Shown here in pieces: positions 1 through 7,920 of a stretch of 64,000 nt of DNA; positions within the stretch are counted from its first letter, which is position 1, and each line of letters starts with the position of its first letter. Position numbers and translations under genes: made by a program. The notes under the pieces were generated by a model. That model saw only the letters and a program-made list of their open reading frames with translations. It was not told the origin of the DNA and searched no databases. The DNA comes from Nocardia rosealba (lineage in GTDB: Bacteria > Actinomycetota > Actinomycetes > Mycobacteriales > Mycobacteriaceae), in assembly GCF_020216065.1 (NCBI RefSeq), contig NZ_JAIWNA010000002.1, positions 496,001 through 560,000 of the forward strand, read 5' to 3'.

Positions 1-253
1 GCGCTATCACTTCACCGAACCGTCGGTTCGGCGCGCGGCCTACGCCTCGGCCGACCGCACGAGCCAGCGGCTGTCACCGCTGCTCGCCTCGACAGGCCGT
101 TTCTCCGAGGCGCAGGCCAAGGTGGCGACCAACGCGCTCATCTTCGGCTACCTCGCCGCCTTGGAACAGTGGTTCCTCGACGGCGGTGACCGACCCGTCG
201 CCGCCTATGTCGACGAGGCACTCGACCCATTACGGGCCCTCTGGGGCGACTGA
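1..253 (+). CDS. C-terminal end of a probable TetR-family regulator (partial)
   Basis: The open frame enters from the left edge and stops at TGA 251-253. It encodes about 83 residues that are mostly helical and amphipathic, ending in ALDPLRALWGD. Length, composition and the all-helical character fit the ligand-binding half of a TetR-type repressor. The DNA-binding domain would lie outside the window, so the family is an inference. It converges with the VWA gene, whose stop begins at the next base, with no intergenic space. Confidence 0.5.
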   Translation, partial: RYHFTEPSVRRAAYASADRTSQRLSPLLASTGRFSEAQAKVATNALIFGYLAALEQWFLDGGDRPVAAYVDEALDPLRALWGD

Positions 254-1921
254 CTACGGGGTGGTCAACGCCTTGACCACGGCCGTTCCGAAGCCGATAT
301 CGTTGCTGGTCGGCATCCGGGTATAGGTGCCGCCCGTCTGCGCGGACAGCTCCTGCAAGGTCTGGGTGCCTTCGCCACCGACCACGATGACGTCCACCCG
401 CACCGGCTTACCCGACTGGTTGGCCGCCGCGATCTGGGCGAGCAGGTCGGCGCCGGTCAGCGAGGAATCGTCGTCCGGTCCGTCGGTGATGAGCAGAATC
501 GAATTGGTGCGGCCGGGGGAGTAGTTCGCTACCGCCGCGCGATAGGCGGCGAGCAGACTCGGATAAGCCTGGTCGGTACTCACCGTGCTCGGCTTCAGTG
601 AGGTCACCGCCGATCCCACGGCATTACGCTGGGTGTCGGTGAGCAGGCCGGTAGCCACATTCACCTGGTACGGATTGGTTCCATCGAGATTCTTGCCGAA
701 CGTCCACAGGCCGAGCCCGAAGTCGGGCGGCATCACCTGCAGGGTCGAGGCGAGCGCGGCGCCCGAGGTGGCGAGGCGCGTCATCGAGCCGTCGGTGGTG
801 CCCATCGACGACGAGACATCGAGCAGCACAGTCGCATTCACACCGAGCACCGGGTTGTCGATGGTGGCGCGCACCTTCTCGAGCGCCGCCTTGCCAGGAT
901 TGGCGGGCGCGGAACCGATGGCCGGGCCGAAACCGTCGGCGGCGAAAGCGGCCGCCTGCTCGGGAGCCCGCAGGAAGTCGATGAAGCGCGAGGCGATGAG
1001 GTTCTGGATCTTGTCGACCCACGGACCCGACAGCACCGCCGCCGGATAGTCCGCCAGCGGAGCGGTGCCCGCCGGACGGAACGCGGTGAGCCCACCGGTC
1101 CTCAGTTGCTGAGCGGTAGCGGCCACCGCGTGGATCTCGTTCGCGGCCGGATCCGCGCTGATCGCGGCCATCGCCGTAGTCAGGTCGGCCGGTTTCTCGG
1201 CGGCGGCGGCGAGTCCCGAAATGGCGGCGACCACCTGCCCGGACGCGGCGGCCTGCTCGGTGAGCGGGTCGGTGCCCGACACCGCAGACCCGATCGCGGC
1301 GGCGGCCGCGGTGGTCGCGTCACCCGGGGGCAGCGCCATCCGCAGCCCACCCCAGCCGGTCAACCCGATCTCGTCGAGCGAACCCTGCTGCAATCGGGGC
1401 AGGTCGGCCCAGGTGATCTGGTGCTGTTCGAGTGCCTGCCGCAGCGGATCGGGCACCGCGAGCACGATGGGACTGGTCGCGATGGAGGCCGGGGTGCCCT
1501 CGATCAAGCCGGGCACTCGGACCAGCTCGATCGAGCGGCTCGAGTCGGCGATCCACAGCCCGGGCTTCGGGCCGAGACCGGGTTCCCAGGTGCTGGTGTC
1601 GGCGAGCGCGCCGCCGAGCGCCGCCGAGGGCCGGGCCGTCACCTCGACGCGCGCGCAGTGGTCACGCACGCGTGGCTTGGTCGCGTTGAACCGTTCCGCG
1701 GCCGCACGCACCGGACCGGCCACGGCCGGGTCGACGGTGACATCGAGGGCGGCGGGCCCCTCCACACATTCCGCCGCGGCGGCCACATCGGATTCGGCGG
1801 CACGATCGCGCAGCTGGAACCAGGCGAACACGGCCACGAGTACGAGCACGAGCACCGATGCCGCGATAACCGGACCTTTGCTGATACGTCGAGATCTGGT
1901 CCCGCTGCGATGTGTACCCAC
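254..1921 (-). CDS. Membrane-anchored von Willebrand factor A domain protein with solute-binding-like N-terminal region
   Basis: A 555-residue protein with a basic N-terminus and one hydrophobic segment at about residues 17-39, so the rest is predicted to lie outside the membrane. Residues of about 60-350 resemble an extracellular solute-binding fold. From about residue 360 there is a VWA domain with the MIDAS metal motif DVSSSMG and, further on, LLITDGPDDDSS. The start used is GTG at 1921 and no good Shine-Dalgarno is visible. Similar two-domain proteins are common in Mycobacteriales and their substrate is unknown. An envelope role in metal-dependent ligand binding is inferred. Confidence 0.75.
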   Translation of the reverse strand: MGTHRSGTRSRRISKGPVIAASVLVLVLVAVFAWFQLRDRAAESDVAAAAECVEGPAALDVTVDPAVAGPVRAAAERFNATKPRVRDHCARVEVTARPSAALGGALADTSTWEPGLGPKPGLWIADSSRSIELVRVPGLIEGTPASIATSPIVLAVPDPLRQALEQHQITWADLPRLQQGSLDEIGLTGWGGLRMALPPGDATTAAAAAIGSAVSGTDPLTEQAAASGQVVAAISGLAAAAEKPADLTTAMAAISADPAANEIHAVAATAQQLRTGGLTAFRPAGTAPLADYPAAVLSGPWVDKIQNLIASRFIDFLRAPEQAAAFAADGFGPAIGSAPANPGKAALEKVRATIDNPVLGVNATVLLDVSSSMGTTDGSMTRLATSGAALASTLQVMPPDFGLGLWTFGKNLDGTNPYQVNVATGLLTDTQRNAVGSAVTSLKPSTVSTDQAYPSLLAAYRAAVANYSPGRTNSILLITDGPDDDSSLTGADLLAQIAAANQSGKPVRVDVIVVGGEGTQTLQELSAQTGGTYTRMPTSNDIGFGTAVVKALTTP

Positions 1922-2034
1922 GCGGCAAGTTTAAGGACTCGTTGCCGGGGCGGCGCACCGCGCATCCCCCGGCGCATCGTCGCAGCTCACAGCCGGCGGT
2001 CGGGCGTCGTGGTCGACGCCCGGCCCCCGGTCGG

Positions 2035-2280
2035 TCATTCGCGGATCACGCGGCCGCGGTCGTATTCACGACCACCCCACACCCCGGACTGACCGGTCCG
2101 CGCCGCGTACTCGGTGCACCCCGCGAGCAACGGGCAACCGGCGCAGATGCGGCGGGCGTAGTCGAAATCCTGCGACGGGTACGGAAACCACGCCTCGTGG
2201 TTGGGGTCGCCCCGGCAGGCGGCACGATGCCACCGCCCGGAATCGGACAGGGTGAGCAGGTCGGTCAATGCGGTGGTCAC
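2035..2280 (-). CDS. WhiB-like iron-sulfur transcriptional regulator
   Basis: About 81 residues from a GTG start at 2280. It contains the four conserved cysteines of the family: one in AACRGDP, then CAGCPLLAGC, which together bind a [4Fe-4S] cluster. The glycine-rich turn GVWGG follows. WhiB-like proteins act with the housekeeping sigma factor. The GTG start overlaps the stop of the upstream HNH gene by four bases (GTGA), which supports this start over the ATG at 2346 and indicates translational coupling. The subclass (WhiB1-7) cannot be fixed by eye. Confidence 0.85.
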   Translation of the reverse strand: MTTALTDLLTLSDSGRWHRAACRGDPNHEAWFPYPSQDFDYARRICAGCPLLAGCTEYAARTGQSGVWGGREYDRGRVIRE

Positions 2281-2831
2281 GGCGCGTACTCCTTCCAGAT
2301 CCGGCGCTGTGTGCGGGCGAGCGGGTCGGGTGCCTTGGGCTCCCACAGCAACCGCATCCCCGCCTCTTCTGGGGTGCGGTCGGCCTTGGTCGTATTGCAG
2401 GGTGCGCAGCAGGCCACGAGGTTGCCCCAGGTGTTGGGGCCGCCTCGGCTGCGCGGGCGAATGTGGTCGACGGTGGCCGCCCAGTTCGCGCAGTAGCCGC
2501 AGCGGTGCTTGTCGCGGCGCAGCACACCGGCCAGGGTGGCGCGGCTGTCCTCGCCGACCGGCCGCACATGCGCCAGGTACACGTAGCGCAGCAACCGGAT
2601 GGTCTCCGGCAACGCCACCTCGAGCCGCTGGGAGCGGATCGGGAAGCGCGGTACCCGGTCGATGACCGATTCGGCGGCGCCGCTGAGCAGCAGTGTCACC
2701 GCGCGATCGGCGGTGATCTCGTCGAGCGCCTCGTAGCTGGCGTTGAGCACCAGCACGCGGCTGTGTATCCAGTTGTCGGCGGCGGGAGCCGTCGGGACGA
2801 CGGCATGACGAATCATCATCGGAATCACCAT
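2277..2831 (-). CDS. HNH endonuclease family protein
   Basis: A 184-residue protein. The C-terminal half carries a zinc-bracketed HNH domain: CGYC, then the catalytic VDHIRPRSRGG, then NLVACCAPCNTTKADR, with two CxxC pairs around the HNH core. The N-terminal part (VLNASYEAL) matches the conserved start of a widespread actinobacterial HNH family that is not linked to a restriction system. The start is uncertain: ATG codons at 2831, 2819 and 2816 are all possible and none has a strong ribosome binding site. It is coupled to the downstream WhiB gene. The biological target is unknown. Confidence 0.8.
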   Translation of the reverse strand: MVIPMMIRHAVVPTAPAADNWIHSRVLVLNASYEALDEITADRAVTLLLSGAAESVIDRVPRFPIRSQRLEVALPETIRLLRYVYLAHVRPVGEDSRATLAGVLRRDKHRCGYCANWAATVDHIRPRSRGGPNTWGNLVACCAPCNTTKADRTPEEAGMRLLWEPKAPDPLARTQRRIWKEYAP

Positions 2832-2870
2832 GTTTCGAAGAAGCGAGCGGAAGGGAGAGGTGGGGTGCGC

Positions 2871-2975
2871 TCAGTGCGCGATGGGGAGACGACCGGCTTC
2901 GCGCATCTCGGCGCCGCGGTGGCCGGTGCTCTGGTATCCGGGCTTCGAATCATGCTGTCGTACAGCTGGTTTCAC
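2871..2975 (-). CDS. Possible 34-residue small protein or leader peptide upstream of the HNH gene
   Basis: A GTG-initiated frame of 34 codons ending in TGA. It is preceded by GAGGAGG eight bases upstream of the start, one of the strongest ribosome binding sites in this region. The peptide begins VKPAVRQHDSKPGYQ, is hydrophilic and histidine-rich, and has no cysteine or membrane segment. It ends 39 bases before the first HNH start, so it could be a leader peptide or the first gene of the HNH-whiB operon. I do not recognise the family. Codon statistics on so few codons decide nothing. Confidence 0.45.
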   Translation of the reverse strand: MKPAVRQHDSKPGYQSTGHRGAEMREAGRLPIAH

Positions 2976-3074
2976 GGTCGTCTCCTCCTCTCTACGTGCT
3001 CTGCCGGTCTCGCCTGACGCGATACACCGTCGTGAGAATCATGGTGACACACCGTGTCCGGAATGTCGGCTCAT

Positions 3075-4301
3075 TTATTTTCGGTGGGCGACAGCGCATC
3101 CCACCGGCACCAAGGGTGATTCCGGCGTGGCCGTGACGCCGACGCGTGAGAGCTGGGCCGCCGCCCACACGGCGAACCCGGCCAGGGCGTAGAGCGCGCC
3201 GAACAGGCAGGACGCCCACCATCCCCACACGGTGTAAGCCCACGTCGTGGTGACCGCGCCGAGCGCGGAGCCCAGTGAGTAGAAGGCCATGTAGGCACCG
3301 ATGACGCTGCCCGCGCGGTCGGGATGTGCGGTGGTCAGCACATGCTGACTGCTCACGTGCACAGCCTGGACGGCGAAATCGAGCAGCACGATGCCGACGA
3401 CGAGCAGTACCGCTGTCCCGGTCCGCGCGATGAACAACCAGGACACGGCGAGCACCAGCAGGGCCGAGCCGGTGACCCGCTGCGCGTGACCGGAATCGGC
3501 CCACCGGCCGGCCCGGCCCGCGCCGAGGGCGCCCGCGAGACCGAACAACCCGAACAGCCCGATCTCGGTCGTGCCCAACGACCAGGGGTGCGCGGCGAGG
3601 GGGAGCGCGAGGCCGCTCCACAGCGATCCGAAGGACGCGAAGACGAAGAAGGTGATCGATCCCCGGCTCAGAAACAGCCGGTCCGTGGTCACCAGCCGTC
3701 CCGTGGACCGCAGCACCTGGGTGTACCGATCGTCGCGGGTTCTGACGTCCGGACTCAAAACCTTCCGGGTGAGGACGGCGAGCGTCGCGCAGAGCACCGC
3801 GAGCGCCGCATAGGCCGCCCGCCAGCCGAGCGTGTCACCCAGCAGACCCGCGACGACTCGGACCCCGAGGATGCCGATCACCACACCGGAGGTGACGGCG
3901 CCGATATTGCGGCCCCGTTCACGGGGTGCGGAAACGGCGGCGACATATGCCACGGTCACCTGGACGACGACCGCGAACACCCCGGCGACCGCGAGCCCGG
4001 CGACCGCGACGACACCGGTGGGCGCGACGGCGGTGATCGCGGCCCCGACCGAGGTGAGCGCGAGCATGCCGCCGATGAGCCGACGGCGGTTCACCAGGTC
4101 ACCGAGTGGGACCAGCAGAATCAGTCCGGCGAAATACCCGATCTGCCCGGCGGCGATGAGGACGCCGGACGACTGCGGCGACAACCCCAATTCCGCACCC
4201 GCCACTGTGAGAACCGGCTGGATCGCGTAGATCGTGGAGACTGCCGCGGCGCACACCACCGCCAGCATCACCCGTTGTGCTCGCGTCAGTCGTGTACCCA
4301 C
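3075..4301 (-). CDS. Major facilitator superfamily transporter (DHA1-like)
   Basis: A 408-residue, roughly 12-helix membrane protein. The loop between helices 2 and 3 reads PLGDLVNRRRL, the MFS motif A region. The GTG start at 4301 is chosen because GGAGG lies five bases upstream; the longer TTG-initiated frame from 4322 has no such site. It is divergent from the HxlR regulator, an arrangement typical of drug or metabolite exporters controlled by their neighbour. The substrate is unknown. Confidence 0.85.
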   Translation of the reverse strand: MGTRLTRAQRVMLAVVCAAAVSTIYAIQPVLTVAGAELGLSPQSSGVLIAAGQIGYFAGLILLVPLGDLVNRRRLIGGMLALTSVGAAITAVAPTGVVAVAGLAVAGVFAVVVQVTVAYVAAVSAPRERGRNIGAVTSGVVIGILGVRVVAGLLGDTLGWRAAYAALAVLCATLAVLTRKVLSPDVRTRDDRYTQVLRSTGRLVTTDRLFLSRGSITFFVFASFGSLWSGLALPLAAHPWSLGTTEIGLFGLFGLAGALGAGRAGRWADSGHAQRVTGSALLVLAVSWLFIARTGTAVLLVVGIVLLDFAVQAVHVSSQHVLTTAHPDRAGSVIGAYMAFYSLGSALGAVTTTWAYTVWGWWASCLFGALYALAGFAVWAAAQLSRVGVTATPESPLVPVGCAVAHRK

Positions 4302-4341
4302 CGGACCTCCAAAGAGTAGCAAAATGAAACCAAATCAAAGG

Positions 4342-4371
4342 TAGGCAATAATGGTTTCGAATTGCAACCTA
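4342..4371. promoter_or_regulatory. Candidate HxlR operator between the MFS and HxlR genes
   Basis: An AT-rich imperfect inverted repeat lies in the divergent promoter: TAGGCAAT at 4342-4349 faces ATTGCAACCTA at 4361-4371, with GCAAT/ATTGC as the exact core. The regulator start follows 15 bases later. The position suits control of both genes, but assignment to the regulator is inference. Confidence 0.4.
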
Positions 4372-4385
4372 TTAGGAGGTGGCCC

Positions 4386-4844
4386 ATGGCTCCGACGGTC
4401 CGTGCCGACCGCGAATGGACCGATGCCACCTGCCCGGTGGCGCGAACTGTCGACCTGGTGGGTGATCGGTGGAGTCTGCTCATCGTGCGGGACGCCATGG
4501 ACGGACCGGCGTCGTTCACCGAGTTGCGGCAGCGGCTCGGGATCGCGCGCAACATCCTCGCCGACCGCCTCCGCCGACTCGTCGACGAGGGCATCCTCGG
4601 CACCAGCGCGACCGCGAGCGGCAAACGGTACGTCTACGAGTTGACGCCGGCGGGGCGGGACCTGTTCACCGTCGTCGTCGCGCTGCGGCAGTGGGGGGAG
4701 AGTCATGCCTTCGCCGAGGACGAGCCCCGCTCGACGCTCGTGGACCGTGACGGCCGGCCACTCGCCGAACTACGCCCGCGCAATCGGGCGGGCGCGGTCG
4801 TCACCGCCGCAACCACCGAAGTGCGGCGAGTGGACTGCGGGTGA
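4386..4844 (+). CDS. HxlR-family winged helix-turn-helix regulator
   Basis: A 152-residue protein. The start at 4386 is set by AGGAGG ending six bases upstream. The N-terminal CPVARTVDLVGDRWSLLIVRD is the HxlR signature, with a conserved cysteine, followed by the recognition region FTELRQRLGIARNILADRL and the wing GKRYVYELTPAG. HxlR proteins often sense electrophiles or oxidants, some through that cysteine. It is divergent from an MFS transporter that it probably controls, and it converges with betA with a one-base gap. Confidence 0.88.
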   Translation: MAPTVRADREWTDATCPVARTVDLVGDRWSLLIVRDAMDGPASFTELRQRLGIARNILADRLRRLVDEGILGTSATASGKRYVYELTPAGRDLFTVVVALRQWGESHAFAEDEPRSTLVDRDGRPLAELRPRNRAGAVVTAATTEVRRVDCG

Positions 4845-4845
4845 A

Positions 4846-6399
4846 CTACTTTCGGTCGGCGGCCACCAGCTCCGCGCAGCGTTCGCCGACCAGCATGACG
4901 GTGATGTTCGGATTCACCGTGGTGTGGGCCGGGAACACCGACGCGTCGGCCACACGCAGTCCCTCGATGCCCTTGACTCGCAGTTCCGGGTCGAGCGGGC
5001 TCATCGGATCGTCCGGTGCGCCCATCCGCACGGTGCCGACGGGGTGGTACACGGTGTTGTGGGTGCGGCGGATGTAGTCGGCCAGTTCGGCATCGGTCTC
5101 GGCCTGCGGACCCGGATACAGTTCGCGTTCCACCCATTCCGAAAGCGCTGCGGCGGAAGCGATCTCGCGGGCCTTGCGCAGGCCGGCGATCATCACCCGC
5201 ATGTCGTGGCCCTCGGCGTCGGTGAAGTAGCGCGGGTCCACGCGCGGCTTGTCGCGGAAATCGCGCGAGCGCAACCGCACGGTGCCGCGCGAACGGGCGT
5301 GGGTGACATTGGGGGTGAGGCAGAAGGTGTTCTCGGCCGTCGGGTAACCCTGGCGCAGGGTATGCATGTCGAAGGGGACGCTGCCGTAGTGCATCATCAG
5401 GTCGGGCCGGTCGAGCCCGTCGACGGTGGTGGTGAAGATGCCCGCCTCCCACCATTGCGTCGAACTGCGCACCATCGGCTGTTTCGTCTCGAACCCGATC
5501 ACCCCCTCGGGGTGGTCCTGCAGGTGCGCACCGACGCCGGGGGAGTCGACCACGACGTCGATTCCGTTCTCGCGCAGATGATCCGCCGGACCGATACCCG
5601 AGAGCATCAGCAGCTTCGGCGAATCGATGGCCCCGGCCGAGACGATCACCTCCCGCTCGGCGGTGACCCGGGTGGCCCGCCCGAAGGCGTTGTCGGTGTA
5701 CTCCACACCGACCGCGCGCCCGTCCTCGATGAGGATCCGCTTGGCCCACGCACCCGTCCGGATGGTGAGATTCGGCCGGTCCAGGATCGGGTGCAGGTAG
5801 CTCACCGACGACGAGGAACGGGTGCCGTCGGTGCGGCTGTTGATCTGGAAGAAGTTGGCGCCGTTGACAACCGTGCGATCAGCATTGAACTCCGCACGCG
5901 GAATCCCGACCTCCGCGCAGGCGTCGAGCACCGCCACACCGCAGGGGTCGTTCGGTGGCACCGTCATGATGTTCACCGGGCCGCTGCGCCCGTGGTGCTC
6001 GCCGGGAGCATCGTTGGTTTCGATCCGGCTGTAGAGCCGGTACACCGAGTCCGCGCCCCAACCGGTCGCGCCGTGCTCGCGTTCCCAGCTGTCCAGGTCC
6101 TCGCGCGGCGCCCAGAACGCGATGCAGCTGTTGTGCGACGAACAGCCACCGAGCACCTTGGCCCTGGCATGGCGCATGAACGAATTGCCGTTCTCCTGCG
6201 GCTCGATCGGATAGTCCCAGTCGTAACCCGATTCCAGCAGTTCCATCCAGCGATCCAGGCGAAGGATCGCCGGGTCGTCCACATCGGACGGACCTGCCTC
6301 GAGCAGGCACACCGTCACCGACGGGTCCTCCGAGAGGCGAGCGGCCACCGCCGCGCCGGCCGAACCGGCGCCGACGATCACATAGTCGTAGGTATTCAC
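4846..6399 (-). CDS. betA: GMC-family choline dehydrogenase-like oxidoreductase
   Basis: A 517-residue FAD enzyme. It has the dinucleotide-binding start YVIVGAGSAGAAVAARL, the GMC signatures GGCSSHNSCIAF and SAGAIDSPKLLMLSGIGP, and the C-terminal active-site region YHPVGTVRMG followed by HTTVNPNI, which supplies the His and Asn catalytic pair. Its length is close to BetA (about 550). It should oxidise choline to betaine aldehyde. It is the last gene of betT-betB-betA, and its ATG overlaps the betB stop by four bases. Context makes choline the likely substrate, though GMC specificity cannot be read from sequence alone. Confidence 0.88.
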   Translation of the reverse strand: MNTYDYVIVGAGSAGAAVAARLSEDPSVTVCLLEAGPSDVDDPAILRLDRWMELLESGYDWDYPIEPQENGNSFMRHARAKVLGGCSSHNSCIAFWAPREDLDSWEREHGATGWGADSVYRLYSRIETNDAPGEHHGRSGPVNIMTVPPNDPCGVAVLDACAEVGIPRAEFNADRTVVNGANFFQINSRTDGTRSSSSVSYLHPILDRPNLTIRTGAWAKRILIEDGRAVGVEYTDNAFGRATRVTAEREVIVSAGAIDSPKLLMLSGIGPADHLRENGIDVVVDSPGVGAHLQDHPEGVIGFETKQPMVRSSTQWWEAGIFTTTVDGLDRPDLMMHYGSVPFDMHTLRQGYPTAENTFCLTPNVTHARSRGTVRLRSRDFRDKPRVDPRYFTDAEGHDMRVMIAGLRKAREIASAAALSEWVERELYPGPQAETDAELADYIRRTHNTVYHPVGTVRMGAPDDPMSPLDPELRVKGIEGLRVADASVFPAHTTVNPNITVMLVGERCAELVAADRK

Positions 6400-7910
6400 C
6401 GCTGGTCCTCCCGCAGCTCGAACCAGCCGGTGACCGCCGGCCGGAGGTTCTCGTACACGTGCTTAGCCTCGCGATACTCGTGCAACCCGGACGGACCGAG
6501 TTCACGGCCGACACCTGAGCGGCCGAACCCGCCCCACTCCGCCTGCGGCAGATACGGCCCGAAGTCGTTGACCCACACCGTCCCCGCGCGCACCCGGGCC
6601 GCCACTCGCCGCGCCCGCGCGGAATCGCTGGACCACACCGCGCCCGCCAGGCCGTACTCGGTGTCGTTGGCGATGGAGATCGCCTCTTCCTCGGTGGTGA
6701 ACGTCTCGACCGTGACCGTCGGGCCGAATGCCTCGTCGTGCACGCACGCCATGGTGCGGTTCGCGCGATCGATGACGGTCGGCAGGTAGAACCAGCCGTC
6801 GTCGAGATTGCCGGAGCCCTGGTCGCCGACGGCGAAGGTACCGCCGGTGCGGATATCGGCCCCATCCGCGCGGGCCTGTTCCACATAGGCGTGCACCTTG
6901 TCGCGGTGCGCCGACGAGATCAGCGGACCGGTCTCGGTGCCGTCGGCGAACGGCAGCCCGAGGCGGATCCGGCGGGCGCGGCGGACCAGCTCGTCGACGA
7001 ACCGGTCGTGCGCCGACTCCTCGATCACCAGCCGCGCCCCGGCCGAGCACACCTGGCCGGAGTGCAGGAACGCGGCGTTGAGGGCGTTGTCGACGCAGGC
7101 ACTGAGGCGTTCGTCGGTGTCGCAGGCGTCGGCGAAGATGATGTTCGGGTTCTTGCCGCCCAGCTCGAGGGCCACTTTCTTCACCGTCGCCGCTGCCTCG
7201 CGGGCGATGACCCGGCCCGTGGACAGCCCGCCGGTGAAGGAGACGAGGTCCACATCGGGATGGGCCGACAGGGGAGCGCCCGCGGTCGGACCGGCGCCGA
7301 GAACGAGATTGGCCACGCCCGGCGGCACCCCGAGGTCGTCGAGGACGGTCATCAGCAGGATCGCGGTGTGCGGGGTGAGTTCGGCGGGCTTGAGCACGAA
7401 GGTGTTGCCCGCGGCCAGCGCCGGTGCCACCTTCCACGCGGCCTGCAGCAGCGGATAGTTCCACGGCGTGATGAGCCCGCACACCCCGACCGGTTCGTAG
7501 ACGATGCGCGAGTCGATATCGGCATTGCCCGCGTCGACCACCCGGCCCGCATCCTCGGCGGCGAGCTTGCCGAAGTACCGGAAGCAGTTCTCGATGTCGG
7601 TCATGTCGATCTCGGACTCGTAGGGGCGTTTGCCAGTGTCCAAGGTCTCGGCGCCCACGAACTGCTCGCGTCTGCCCTCGATCGCGTCGGCGATGTCGAG
7701 CAGCAGATCGCCGCGTTCACCGGCAGTGGTGCTGCGCCACGGTCCGTCGTCGAAGGCGCGCCGGGCGGCGGCGATGGCGGCCTCGGTGTCCTCCGCGCCC
7801 GCCTCGGCGACGGTGCCGACCACGGAATTGTCCGCCGGACAGCGGATCTCGCGGGTCAGCCCGGACGCGGCCGCGCGCCAGGTGCCATCGATGTAGAGGG
7901 TCTGGCTCAT
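6396..7910 (-). CDS. betB: Betaine aldehyde dehydrogenase-like aldehyde dehydrogenase
   Basis: A 504-residue NAD(P)-dependent aldehyde dehydrogenase. It shows the substrate/cofactor stretch ITPWNYPLLQAAWKVAPALA, the glutamate motif LELGGKNPNI and the catalytic cysteine in HSGQVCSAGARL. Length and motifs fit the BetB class, which converts betaine aldehyde to glycine betaine. It sits between betT (11-base gap upstream) and betA (4-base overlap downstream), completing a choline uptake and oxidation operon. Confidence 0.9.
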   Translation of the reverse strand: MSQTLYIDGTWRAAASGLTREIRCPADNSVVGTVAEAGAEDTEAAIAAARRAFDDGPWRSTTAGERGDLLLDIADAIEGRREQFVGAETLDTGKRPYESEIDMTDIENCFRYFGKLAAEDAGRVVDAGNADIDSRIVYEPVGVCGLITPWNYPLLQAAWKVAPALAAGNTFVLKPAELTPHTAILLMTVLDDLGVPPGVANLVLGAGPTAGAPLSAHPDVDLVSFTGGLSTGRVIAREAAATVKKVALELGGKNPNIIFADACDTDERLSACVDNALNAAFLHSGQVCSAGARLVIEESAHDRFVDELVRRARRIRLGLPFADGTETGPLISSAHRDKVHAYVEQARADGADIRTGGTFAVGDQGSGNLDDGWFYLPTVIDRANRTMACVHDEAFGPTVTVETFTTEEEAISIANDTEYGLAGAVWSSDSARARRVAARVRAGTVWVNDFGPYLPQAEWGGFGRSGVGRELGPSGLHEYREAKHVYENLRPAVTGWFELREDQR

Positions 7911-7920
7911 GGTTGTCCCT

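Noticed and set aside
4705..6789. A 694-codon open frame opposite betA and betB
   Set aside because: Histidine- and arginine-rich shadow of the betA gene, without a domain or ribosome binding site.
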